Assembly (NCBI RefSeq): GCF_947623445.1
Contig: NC_135242.1
Coordinates: 9,920,001-9,984,000, forward strand
Length of the DNA stretch: 64,000 nt
Reading direction: 5' to 3'
Source: Clavelina lepadiformis
Lineage: Eukaryota > Chordata > Ascidiacea > Aplousobranchia > Clavelinidae
Below are positions 37,668 through 49,162 of this stretch, piece after piece. The position numbers were made by a program, and so were the translations under genes. Each line of letters begins with the position of its first letter. The first letter of the stretch is position 1. The notes under the pieces were generated by a model. That model saw only the letters and a program-made list of their open reading frames with translations, did no database searches and was not told where the DNA came from.

Positions 37668-40600
37668 TCAAGCTTCTGTAGTTTTGTGAATAAACCAATC
37701 AACGCTGTGAGACTCATCTTCGAACTTCACATCAACTCCATTTTCAACCAGAAGTCTTTTAAGTTCTTTTATTTCTGAATTATAGTAATAAATACAAAAG
37801 AAAAGTAAATAGGCAGGGAAAAACAAAGCAGTAATCGGCCAACAATCCATTACCTAGAACTTTATATTCCTATATTACCGATTAGCAATTGATACAGTAT
37901 GATACAAGCTTGTAAGTCAACTTTACTATACTTGAATTTCAGAGTGACTTAACAGGTCCTAAAAATACGGCAATATATATTAGTATAAATTATACCAATT
38001 GCTTAAATTAATCATTGAATTTCTCAAAGTAATATAAGGGTTAGTTTAGCATTAAGTTAACAAGCTTTCACTTGTTTTCTAATTTCTGAAAAACTCTTCT
38101 GATTGCCACACTTAACTATTGATCACACATTATTTTGAGTTATTAAACACTGAACATCAAACAAAGCATTCCTAAAGTATTTGATTTTTGGTTTAACATT
38201 TTTATTGTGATTGCATTCTAAGGAGCAAAAAGAAATAATATAATTACAACTCAGTTTTTTCTACCCTGGGCGTTTTGAAGTTTTTTGGGGGGCGCTGTGT
38301 ATATTGTACTTTAACGTTTGTTAACTAGTTTTGTTGGAATACAAGTTAATGCATTAATATAAATAACCCACACTATGCAGTACCTTATCAAGTTGGCTCA
38401 AAAAAAAACAACAGATGAATATTACTAAAGAATAAAATTATCATGAGTGTTGTCCATACTTTTGCTGTGAGATTCTTAGCACAATGATGTTGCCTTATAG
38501 TTTTACTTTAGGTCAAACAATAAAAGATAACACTTTCTGGTTAAAAAATAATCATGTTTTAGTTTAACTTTGCTAAACATTTGCTACGCTGTTGGACCCA
38601 AAATTTTAAATTCCATGTAATACTGTGGATCAGCATTAGGATATATACTATTGCTTCTTATTACCTTAAACACGTTTTAAAACGGCGCAATGAGCTATAC
38701 ACAATAGTGCAGACTATCCAGTATCCACGTCAAACATGGAGGCGACTTAAACACAGGCCAGTAACAAAGTGAGTCCCATCAAGGCTTGGTACCACTTAGA
38801 AATAACTTGCCTGATGAAAAATTTCATGCGGCATAGGTTGAAAGTAGGGTTGGATTATCCGGATAACGGTTAACCGGTTAACCGATTAAAGTTTGAACAT
38901 TCTTTGTTACGTAGAGGCTGACTCCCGCTGAGCGCAATTAAACCTTTTTTCACACTTCTATTGTCTTATACTTTCAACTACGATACTCGTAAAATGCACG
39001 AGTGAAATTTACTATCACGTCACAAAGAAAGCATAATGAATGATTCTTTTAATAGAAGACTGCATTCTTATGGCAAGGTAAAGTCTGTGAAGTGTCAGTT
39101 GAAAAGCTTTGACTACAACCTAGTTTGAAGTTAATTGATTGAATTGAGTTGTTAATTGTTAATTAATTAATTGAGTTAATTGAAGTTAAATTTAAGAGAT
39201 GGAATTTAAACGTTTCAAAAGTGATAATCCAGTTTGGGGCTACTTTCTACGATCAAGAAATGGTGAGAGGGCAATATGTGAAACCTGTGAAAACACGATT
39301 TCTTGTAAAGGTGGATCTATAGGAGCAATGAGAAACCACCTTGGTTTAAAACATAAGATTGTTCTTGACACAAAGAAAGCAAAACAGCAAGTTTCTTTGG
39401 AAAACACAAACAAATGTTCCGCAGGTACTAGCACGATTGAAAACTATTTTAAGCCAACCAAAGAGTCGCTGGAGAGGGTTGTTGCAGAGCTAGCAGCTGT
39501 GGACAGAATTTCTTTCAACACCATAGCTACTAGTAAGCAACTGAGACGAGCATTTTTAGCAAGAGGATACAAGCTACCACAAACGGTGCAAAATGTCAGA
39601 AGTATTATCATGACATTTTTCCAAACACTGAAAAGCGATACAAAGGAAATGATTGAAATAAAAAAGAGACTGGAAAATTCTGTTCTGTCACTCTTGATGA
39701 ATATACGAGCACAAGAAGCAGAAGATACATGAACTTTAACCTGCACTATGATTCAGACCCCGTTAATTTAGGAATGGTAAGAATCAAAGGTTCTCTTCCA
39801 GCTGAAAGAGTAGCGAATTTGGTGGAAGAAAGATTGCAGGAGTTTGGCATCAAGATGGAAGACATTGTTGCAGCTACGACAGATGGAGCTAGTGTGATGA
39901 AGAGTTTTGGAAGAATGATTTGGTGTGTAACTTGTGTCCACCAGCTCTGTTTTGCGCATGGTTATCATTTAGCAGTAACTGACTTCTTGTATGCAAGGCA
40001 AAATCTCTTTGAAAGATTAGAGAATGAAAGGGAAAATAGTAATACTGGATCGGATTCAGAATTTTCTTCAGAAGAGGAGATGGAAGAAGCTGATGAAGCT
40101 GCTGTAGATCTTGTAGAGACTGAAACAACCGGTGTAGAACTTCAACGGTTTGTTGGGGAAGTGATAAGGAAGGTAAGAACAGCGGTGAAGATGTTTCGCA
40201 AAAGTCCTCTTAAGAACGAAATTCTGCAAAAGCATATCCAAGCACAATTGAATACAGAGCTGAAGTTAATTCTAGATTCAAAGACCAGATGGAACAGTCT
40301 TTTAGAGATGATTAAAACATTTGTAAGAGCAGAAAAATGTATCAGAATGGCTCTTGTTGAGATTGGAACTTCTATCACCATTACGGACGCAGAAATTAAA
40401 ATTCTCCATGATCTGATTGATGTCCTTGAACCAGTTAAACATGCTGTAGATGGACTTTGCAGAAGGGACGCTACACTTCTAACCGCTGAGCGGATTCACG
40501 AATTTGTGCTTAAAACTCTTTCTAATTCTAATTCTGCGTACTCGGCATCTCTTAAGTCTCATCTTGAGGTAAGAATCAAGGAAAGGAGAAATGCATGTCT

Positions 40601-43600
40601 TGTTCATCTAGTTGAATATTTGCATGATCCCAATTTTCTGATGGAGAACAAGCTTGATACATTTGGCGAATACGGAAACAGAAACAAGATGTATGCTCTT
40701 GCAGCAACCCTAATGCAAAAATTGATTGCAGCAGCAAAGCCTGGTCCTGGAGAAGACAGCCAGTTGATATCACTCGCTTCTACCACGGTATGTAGAGGAT
40801 CATCACGTGAATCTCTCAAGGAGGAATTAGAGCAAGCTATCATGTCGGCATCAATTCCAGTATCAGCTACTCGTCCTTCCAGTACTCCAAGTCCAAACCT
40901 AAACAGAAGAATGGTCCAAAAGGAATGTGAAGTCTTTGAAGCTTCTGGGAAACGACCTGCCAACCTTCAGACTCTCTATGAAGCGCTGCTTACTATTCAG
41001 CCCACTTCTGTGGAAGCAGAAAGAGCATTCAGTGCATGTGGACTCTTTGTTACAAAACTCCGGTCCCGTCTACAGGATTCCACAATTGATGCATTGTGTT
41101 TTATAAGGAGGGCGTTGCAGAAGCAGTGAACATTAAATTTGCGTGGTTTTTCTCGTATTCGCTCGTACTGCGCGTGTACGTAGATCTACAATAAAACTGT
41201 GTAATGATTTTACAATCCATTTTTCATGCAAACCTCGTGAAATCGATTGTCTCACTTAGCAGTTATTATCCGGTCAACCGGTTAGATAAATTCCAAATAT
41301 ACGGATATATCCGTTATCCGGATAGTAAAAATTATTGATATCCGAACTAACCCTAGTTGAAAGTAATGTAATGGTTGCTCATTTTTTTTCAGAAGTTGTG
41401 TTTTTATCTTCTTTGAGCCTACAGATACTTAAAAACTTAGTGCTATTATATTGTAAAGATGAGCAAGTCGCCTAACTGTGAAAGATGCCATCACAAACAA
41501 TCATTATCAAATGTTGTCAAGCTGCATTTATTTGTTGCCGTGAGAGCTTGCATTTATGTCATAATTTAATTGTTGTTTCACAAATATTGGACATTGTAAA
41601 AGATTCTTCTTATTGGAGGACGCAAAAACTTCCTTTGCTAAAGTTGGAAAAGCACCAAAAAACTTTGCATTTCTACCAGCAATATGATTAAAAGGTTGGA
41701 ACCACTGCGCTAACCCAAATATATCATGGTTAGTTTTATCACAAAAACCTTTTCTTGGTGCAGTCCCATTTCATTGCAAACATGTTGCTATATTATGACG
41801 ACATGAAAAGTATCGTCACATTTTCCCGTCCCATGTAGTAAGGGGAGGCAGTGTTTCCAAAAAGTTCAGAAGGGATAGGTTAAGACCCACCTTTTAACTG
41901 AATATAAACAGATAATAATAATTATAAAATCAAAAAAAGATATTTATTACGCCTTTTGATTAATTATGGTGGCTAATAACAAGAATCACAGTGTTGAGGA
42001 CTTGAGGTTGAAGATTTTTTTCAAAACTGGTTCAATTATTTACTTGAAACAGCATATGAGTTCCTGTTGATTTTCATTGTGTCACACTCACTGTAGTGCT
42101 TGCATAGATTAACCATGTACGGAAATTTTGGAAAAATAATAATTTGTCTTTGAACTTATATAATTACACGAAAACTTATTTCTGGCACATGCAGTTAAAT
42201 GATAAGTCCTAAAGGAGTATAGATTATAGTTTTAAAAGAAGCAACAACAATTACAAAAAAGAAGATAAAGTCCATTTAGTTTATAACATGTGCCAATGAT
42301 TTGGATTAGGTAGACAATGGTATGGTATCACCCTATTAACGGCCGGATAGTTTCTGTCAAAAACTGCATAGCACATTTTTGAAAACTTTGGGGAATATTC
42401 CTGAAAGAACAGACTGTGCTATACACGTTTTGGAAAAATCACAATATTTGAGACAAAAAGGATGAACATAATCGAGCAAGACAAATAGCAACAAAACTTA
42501 TATTCTTGCAATTTAAATCCATGACAAATACTTTCTTACCATTAATTTGTGATTGCAATTTCTCCTGAGCCTTCTTTAATATCTCTTCTAAAGCTCTGTT
42601 TTTGGCCTTGATTTCATGAACTCTATTGTCAGCCTCACTTTTAATTGTAAATATCACTCCTGAATTTAAATTGTACATCAAGGTAAGCTGTAATACACAT
42701 TGTACTAATATATATATATCAGTGAAAGTCAATATAAACACAAATTTTCAAAAAAAATATCCTAATGATCTTAAAATTGAATTAAAGAGTTACCATCAAA
42801 AACGAAACATAAATATTTCAAAATCAAATAACTTACATGTGCGGCATTGTTAATAATATAATTGTTTCATATTACCCAAAGAATGTTTTCATCATAATAC
42901 ATAACAAAATCTTTAAAATTCATGATCATACCATTAAATATTCGAAGCACTCTCCACAACCGCAGAATAACTAATAATCCAATTGCTGCCAAAATACTTT
43001 CTTCATCAAAGGCTAAAGCAAGATCAGCTCCAAAAGACACAACAACTACAATCGCATCAATTACTTCCACCTTGTGATGAATAAAATGCTTGTAATCTGC
43101 ATAGATCTAAGAATATGAAAGATTTTTATGTTATCGGAGCAACAAGTCACCACAGCAAAAATTAATTCTACCTATCAGTTGCCTCATAGCACTTATTGTG
43201 TAAAAATGAAAAATGCATCAAAACATCTGCTGATATGTTGTGAGGCACATTAACGTTAATTTTGCAGTAATTCACAGCAAAATTGCAGCTATGTAAAAAA
43301 CAAAACTGGTGCACAAAACCAGCTGAAACAGTTACCCAAGATCATTATGCCTTGAACATAGGCGTTTAATAGACATATAGATTAAATGTAGAGTTAATTG
43401 CCAAAATATACACCGATTAGAATAATTTTTTGAAAATGTATTTCGCAAGTGTTTAACGTGATTAGTATATCCATATGTGAGTGAATGTTTACCGTGATTA
43501 GTATAGCCCTATGAGGCTATGATAGAAGAAATAAATCAATTGCATAGGTGGACATACAAAGAACATAGTGAAACAGGATAACAAACAACTAAATAAACAG

Positions 43601-45728
43601 TGGTCCAAAAATCATAAAATATATATACATGGTAACACGATAAATAGAAAGTACTATTTACAATCGAAATCCACAGAGTTTAATATATATGCTGCAGTAT
43701 TTTTGTAACAAACTTATATTGTAGGTCTATTGTATACTCATTACCAACTGCCCACTACCAACTATCAAGTAAATCTCAAGGATTTAAAACACCATCCTGC
43801 ATTTAATAACAAATTGACAAATATCAATAACGTGACACCCAAACACGATGATGCTAACATTGTTAGGAGGGTAAAACAATGAAATGCAAGAAAATGTTTA
43901 AATTTATACAAAGGAGTTGCTCCATCTGAAATTCAATTTGTTCCGGGTTTATCTTAAGCAATATATCTTAGCAATAGTTTCACTCAGTCATGAATACATA
44001 CCTTTATTCCTATTTCAACCATAAACGCACTTAAAATGGCAATGGAAAAACCATGTAGTATACTGGGCAAAGGGTTGCTTTCTTCCAATGTGATGGCATC
44101 AAGATCAATCAATAATTCCAACACCACAAAAATGACATCAAGTATAACAAGTACTATAATGGTAATCTGTAATTATAACATTTATGTTTATATTGTATTA
44201 TAGAGCCCACAGTATCCTACGATATACTATTAACTGAAACACTAAAAATTCTTAATTTTGTATTTAGAAATAGTTTTTAATATCACAAACATAGGCATTG
44301 ATTTTTTCATAGAAAATGAAAACTCTAATCTGGGCAAACTGAGTATTGGAGATTACCCCATTGTGGGAGCATAAAGGGCCACAACGTTAACATTGTGTAC
44401 TTTTGTAAATATGCATTATAACAGTCCGTTATACTACTTTTATATAGTAAATTGTTTTTCCAGCTTGTCCCCGAACACATTATGCTTGCTTCTTTTTTAA
44501 ACTGTAAACGTAAAACTAATTTCTTACCAAGTACAAGTCTTCTAAGCAAGTGGTCTGCATTAAAAACGATATTGAAAAAATTTAACAAATTGAATAACTT
44601 ACGCATGATTAATTATCATTAAATATAGGACACTACTGGTGAATGCAGAACTTTATTGTTTGCCGATAAGACAGAAGGTCACTTCCGTCTCTATGGTGCT
44701 TTCTGGTCTGTTATCTGTTCTCTTTTATAATCTAAGTTTACACTTGAATCGGCTTTCCATTTCACTTCCCAGTGGATCGCGACTCAATAGGAGGGCCACA
44801 AAGCACGCCAAAATGTTACAGTACCAAAACGATTTACGAAATACCATGAAGTGGGGCCAATCAGAACTATTGTAAACACATTTTTTTTCAAAAAGATTGT
44901 TTTTAATTTGATTCATTTGTATTACGTGACTAAAAGATATTACCAGCAAAAGTTAGTGACATAAATTAGTGGGCCTTTGAACAAAAACTGTAAGTTGGTC
45001 AAACGTGGAAAACGATTGAGAATCATTGTCTTAGTTGTTGTCTCTTTATTATCTTCCATTATGTTTTCGAAGTGAGCATGAGCGTTGCTCGCTCGCTCGG
45101 TAGGCTAGGATTCAAATGCACTACTTATTGTATTTATGGTGAACCTCCTCAATGAAAGCGCGAATGCTCTCTTAAAGTAACAACATTATTTATTGCAATT
45201 TAGGCAAAACATCGACATTGATATTGAGAAATAAGAAAATTTTTCATTTAAAAGAAGTTTAGCACATCCATTTGTAAGTTATTTTAGCCTAAGTTTTTCA
45301 GGTCTGTAAAATCCAGGAAGGCGCACTCTCTCACCCCTGCAAGAAATATTTCTAGCTAAATCTCTATCTAGCAAACCAGTGATAAAATGTAAAAAACATA
45401 ATTATAAGCTCTATATAATATATACATATATGAAAAATTATGATCAGGCCTGTAAATTGATTATTAATTAATTATGTATACAGTAGCTGATATTCTATTT
45501 TAAGCATATGTTTAAATATTTATTGAATGATGTACAGTATATGGCTTACATGCACTGGCTTAGAATGAAGAATATGTTTCAGTTTTTCCTTGCTTGTTAA
45601 TTCAGAATAGTGTGTTTGATGAAAGTCTAAAGATATGTTTTCGTTGTCAGACTTATGCCCATCAAACTTCATATACTTGAACATTCCCAATTCATCAGAA
45701 CTGCTCTGTGGACTTGATTTTGCATTGT
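37668..45728 (-). CDS. HVCN1: Voltage-gated proton channel Hv1 (5' end unresolved)
   Basis: Membrane voltage-sensor protein that conducts protons outward. Exons: 45728-45550, 44166-44002, 43106-42932, 42659-42540, 37774-37668 (TGA), with all phases agreeing. S1 reads ITIIVLVILDVIFVVLELL, and its Asp corresponds to the human D112 selectivity residue. S2 has the conserved FMVEIGIK charge pair. S3 has VEVIDAIVVVVSFGAD. S4 is RLWRVLRIFNG with three arginines. The cytoplasmic coiled coil follows, with NRVHEIKAKNRALEEILKKA and IKELKRLL, and then a 20-odd residue tail ending FIHKTTEA. The S1-S2 zinc histidine (ILHGFS) is present. The S3-S4 histidine of human Hv1 is replaced (DEES). Translation may begin at MFKYM in exon 45728-45550 or in an unseen upstream exon. 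A hAT element fills the last intron. Confidence 0.9.
38845..41355 (+). mobile_element. Full-length hAT element (2511 bp)
   Basis: The ends TAGGGTT / AACCCTA are flanked by a perfect 8-bp target duplication GTTGAAAG (38837-38844 and 41356-41363). Sub-terminal TATCCGGATAACGG blocks occur inverted at both ends, with AACCGGTT repeats. It is inserted in the last Hv1 intron, opposite in orientation to the gene. Confidence 0.92.
39199..41129 (+). pseudogene. hAT transposase with BED finger, one frameshift
   Basis: Frame 1 (39199-39732, ATG start) carries a BED zinc finger: WGYF, then CETC and, about 20 residues on, HLGLKHK. Near 39661-39675 the reading must move by -1 to continue. The -1 frame there encodes SVTLDEYTSTRSRRYM, the first catalytic block of hAT proteins. 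It runs on through 39729-41129 with AATTDGASVMKSF, CVHQLCFAHGYHLAV, TRWNSLLEM and the C-terminal dimerisation domain (PTSVEAERAFSACG, RLQDSTIDALCFIR). The rest is uninterrupted, so decay is recent. The slip region contains A AAA AAG in frame, so programmed frameshifting is a remote alternative to a one-base deletion in the A run. Confidence 0.88.
41364..42539 (-). other. Rest of the last Hv1 intron
   Basis: GGTTGGAACCACTGCG near 41694 is the inverted form of a hAT-like end. Otherwise AT-rich and featureless. Confidence 0.35.
43445..43510. repeat. Short direct duplication in an Hv1 intron
   Basis: AAGTGTTTAACGTGATTAGT and GAATGTTTACCGTGATTAGT are followed by ATAT/C CCATATG-like tails, so a block of about 40 bp is repeated twice. 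Confidence 0.55.
44636..45040. repeat. Probable hAT-derived repeat fragment
   Basis: Inverted hAT-style end near 45005-45034 (on the minus strand CAATGATTCTCAATCGTTTT, then CCACGTTTGACC) and an internal GTGGATCGCGACTC block. The left boundary is not secure and no duplication was found. Confidence 0.35.
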
Positions 45729-47367
45729 CTGTAAATAAAGGTAAAAAATAAACACCGCATGCAAAAACATTAAACAAGAATTAAATTGAAAAATATACAA
45801 TACAGTAAAAGGTGGTTGCGTGTTAAACGCTAGAGCATCATTGTGATCACAGGTATTTATATCAAAACCACCTTTTTATCCTTTTTTTATTCTGTATCTT
45901 GCCAATAATGAATACAAACTATAAAAATACACGTAACAACGACCACATAAAGAAAAAAGCAGGTTACTCACTATCAACACGGGTATCATGACATTTTCGA
46001 TTATGAGGTAAACAATATAGACGATGGTTGAACCGTGTTAACCCAAGTTCATAGTAAAATAAAAAAAACAAGATATATCATAGATTGACATTCAAGGTTA
46101 ACGTTATTTTTTATTTTTCTATACGAGCTTTCGCAAACATAAGCTTGCTTCTTCTGGTGTACTAACAAATGATTTCTTAGGAAAATGATTTAAATAATTG
46201 GTAAATGAAGTATTATGAAGTTTTTTCAATACTTTTTCTTTATCATGTAAAGGAATTCATATATATGCTACTTACCTGAGTGAAATCGTTACAATCCGAT
46301 GCCTAAAATGCTTGCAATTTAAATAAAAATGAAATGGGTTGACAATTTCCATTGTCAAGTATATGTGATCAAAAAAATCTTACCTATAATGTTGATAACA
46401 TCTATAATGTTGATCATTAACAATTTTCAAAACTTTCCAATCCTACACATTACTAGTAACATTGAAGACGTAAATAATTTTCAGTTAGATATATACCTAC
46501 CAAAAGCTTTCCAACTATGTTGACCAATAATGATTTTCAATAACACATCAAATTCACAGTTACAATTTTGCGTTTGGTATTATTTTGGTGTTTTAATTTT
46601 GATTTTGGTGTTCTAAGCAAAGACATGTGTGCACAGCTTACTGCAACAACTTTACCCAGAGTGGTATGAAAAGTTATTGAACAGATATGTTAGATCAGAT
46701 GCATATGTCCTATGCAACTTTTCTAATGCGTTTTACATCTTAAAAATGGTAATGGCAGAAAAAAAATACAAAACTTTCAATGATCAAATTTTAAGAAACT
46801 GCTCAAAAGCACATCTTTGCATTGTTTGAAATTTAAAAAATATATAGTTAATAAACTTTACCTGATAATTCCATGATGCAATATGTATGTCCACTATCAG
46901 TACCACTATCATCAGTATGCAAAATAATTTTTAAATAAAAACCTAGCCATATAATATTTATTTCTTCATGAAATAGAATAATATATATATATCATATATA
47001 GCAAATTTAGATAAGTTTTAAGACAAGCAGTCATGTTCTGAATAAATATCAAATCTTTAAATCACAGCCTATCTATATGCCAGTACCAAAACTACACAGT
47101 ATGCAAAAACGGGATGCAGGGCTAAAGCGTAAGCAACTTTTAAAATGTTTTTATACCAAACGTATTTTACATGTCCTTACTGTATATATTAGCATATTTC
47201 TTTGCATAGCCTTAGATTAAAAATAATACTGACACTGTCTCACTTTCTAATTACAAACATTAATACTGTGTTTGTTCTTTCATCATTTTTGTTTTTTTAC
47301 ACTTTTTTGTGACATCACTGTGTTAGGTTTAGCGGAATAGTCGAGTGTTGTAGTCAAGGATGTTCTT
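45729..47367. other. Upstream of Hv1, AT-rich
   Basis: Should hold the Hv1 promoter and any 5' exon. A donor-like CTCAG|GTAAGT on the minus strand near 46274 could end a 5' untranslated exon. An open frame ending HDTRVD with a donor at about 45970 would fit in phase but has no acceptor or ATG. Neither is established. Confidence 0.3.
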
Positions 47368-47515
47368 AATTTTGGTATCTCTTTGGTACAAAATGGTATA
47401 CAAAAGGTGTTGAAATGGACAAAATACGAACCTCTACCCTAAAAATAAGACGAAAATAAGGACGCAAGTAAAAATAAGGACATTTCTTAGAAAAAAAGGA
47501 CAAACATAGTTGACA
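47368..47515 (+). repeat. Dispersed repeat, copy B
   Basis: Inverted counterpart of 8319-8490: ACAAAATGGTATACAAAAGG, then AAAATAAGAC, AAAATAAGGACATTTCTTAG. It has extra tandem AAATAAGGAC units relative to copy A. Confidence 0.65.
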
Positions 47516-47639
47516 TCCTATTACCTCTAGTCAGTTAAACTTGACTGTTTATGCTGAATGTAATTTTGTTAGATGTCTGTTAAGTATTAACTGAGGTGTT
47601 GTTTAAGTATGAGTTTATCATCTTGTTATATAAAATTAA

Positions 47640-49160
47640 AGTAATCTTTTAAGAAACAGACATATCACATTCTCCAGGTAGACAATGCAGTCAAAGGAAG
47701 ACATCAGATCTGCTTTTAAGTTGGCAATCTTAAAGGAAAAGTAATGATTAAAAGTCTCTGCGATACTGCAGTCACTGTAAAAATCGCAACATCTAGATTT
47801 ATATCCCAAAAGTTGGCATGCCAATGTGAACAACTCATTCTGATGGTGTGGGATCTTGTTCGGCAACCTGCCATAGTACTTACACTTGGCGACTTTAACT
47901 AATTTACCAATAACCTAGCATTGATCATTGTATATTACTTTGGGAACCACAAGACCGGTTCTGTGCCAAATTCGTTCAATTTTTCTTCTCAAATTCCTTG
48001 CATTCAACAAATTTTTAGAAAACTATGGTGTGCATAGTCAACGGTAGCCACTTTGCTTATCAATGGAGCATGTCGATGGTATCTCGACAAAGGGCAGTAT
48101 ACGACTCCAAAAGAGACTCAAAAGACCCAGAAAGGCAGTCGACTGCATTAGCAGTGGATATCTGTCCTAAAATTGGTCGATGAAATAGACAGGTATTACC
48201 GGAACTTCACCAGCTTTCTCTCCCGTTAAACTTTGAAAAAGTTGAGGTGGGAAACAATGACAAGATGGCCAGATCGACCAGGCCAGGGTCGCTGATAGAA
48301 ATTGGGATCTGGAACAGTAAAGAAGATTCGTGTAGAATCATAAGATCGAAGGGTATAACCAGATGAGTGAGTAGGAGAAGAATCATGTTTCTTGAGGTCA
48401 TGTACCTTAAGAAGGTCAAAAAACTTTCTTGCATCAGAGTTGCTGGGGACATCCACGTGAAAATTGAAATCACTTGTTATAACAAATTCATGTGAGTCCA
48501 GCATTAAAGAATCAAAAATTCAGACCACTCATCAAAGATTGCAGTATTGTTGAGGCCATTAGTCCGCGAAGGAGGAGGGCGGTAGATCATAAACATAAAC
48601 GCAGTTGTGCGAGAAAGTCATTTGACAGCATAAGAGCTCAACTTCATGAAATTTGCAACCAAGTTGGCTATTAGTCACTACAATTCTCAGGTTGCTCCTA
48701 AATAGCAAGTCCACTCCGCCTCTTGTATTTTGTAATTTTGTATCCCTGTGGAATCATCTCCTGCAAAATTTTCAGTAAGTGCCATAATGTCTATATAACT
48801 TGTCAAAAGAAAATCAGCTACGGCCAAAGTCTTACTGGCAACCAAACAACAGTTCACCACAACCATAGTTATCAAGGGCCACATACCGAACAATATTCCT
48901 TCCAAGCTGGCACAAATTGGAACAAGATAATCCAGTGTCTGAAAACGCTTTCTTATTAGGCAAATTAAGGTTTCTGCCTCTGGGTAACACGCACAGGATT
49001 GATTATCCTCGGTTGAACTACACTTAGGCCTAGGTTAGTTCTCAGGCTACCGCGCTGCGACAAGGAAGGAAACTTTTGAATCACACAGAAATAGCCCACG
49101 GAATACACACTCCTGCCGCACCTTGTGGATGGTAGTGCGTTAATGTCAAGCAGCCTTATC
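47640..49160 (-). pseudogene. LINE (non-LTR) endonuclease-region remnant
   Basis: Reverse-strand pieces in order: DFLLTSYIDIMALTENFAGD near 48800 (the first block of apurinic-like endonucleases); VITSDFNFHVDVPSNSDARK with SSPTHSSGYTL near 48300-48490 (endonuclease D-F-N/H block); and ETFNHYFSFKIANLKADL near 47680-47760 (the linker before reverse transcriptase). Stops and frame changes separate them. No reverse-transcriptase motif follows below 47640, so the 3' part is absent. CR1/L2-like is the likeliest class, by feel of the motifs only. Confidence 0.72.
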
Positions 49161-49162
49161 AC

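Noticed and set aside
39768..40963. Antisense ORFs within the hAT transposase
   Set aside because: Shadows of the plus-strand transposase, without motifs of their own.
44520..44560. A 27-bp exon-like block before a GTAAG donor on the minus strand, between Hv1 exons
   Set aside because: The exon ending at 45550 joins the S1 exon at 44166 directly in phase and gives the expected Hv1 sequence, so the block is not needed.
45960..46030. Open frame upstream of the first certain Hv1 exon, ending HDTRVD with a GTGAGT donor
   Set aside because: Its phase fits, but there is no in-frame ATG, an in-frame stop lies upstream and no AG acceptor is present. It is not included in the gene model.
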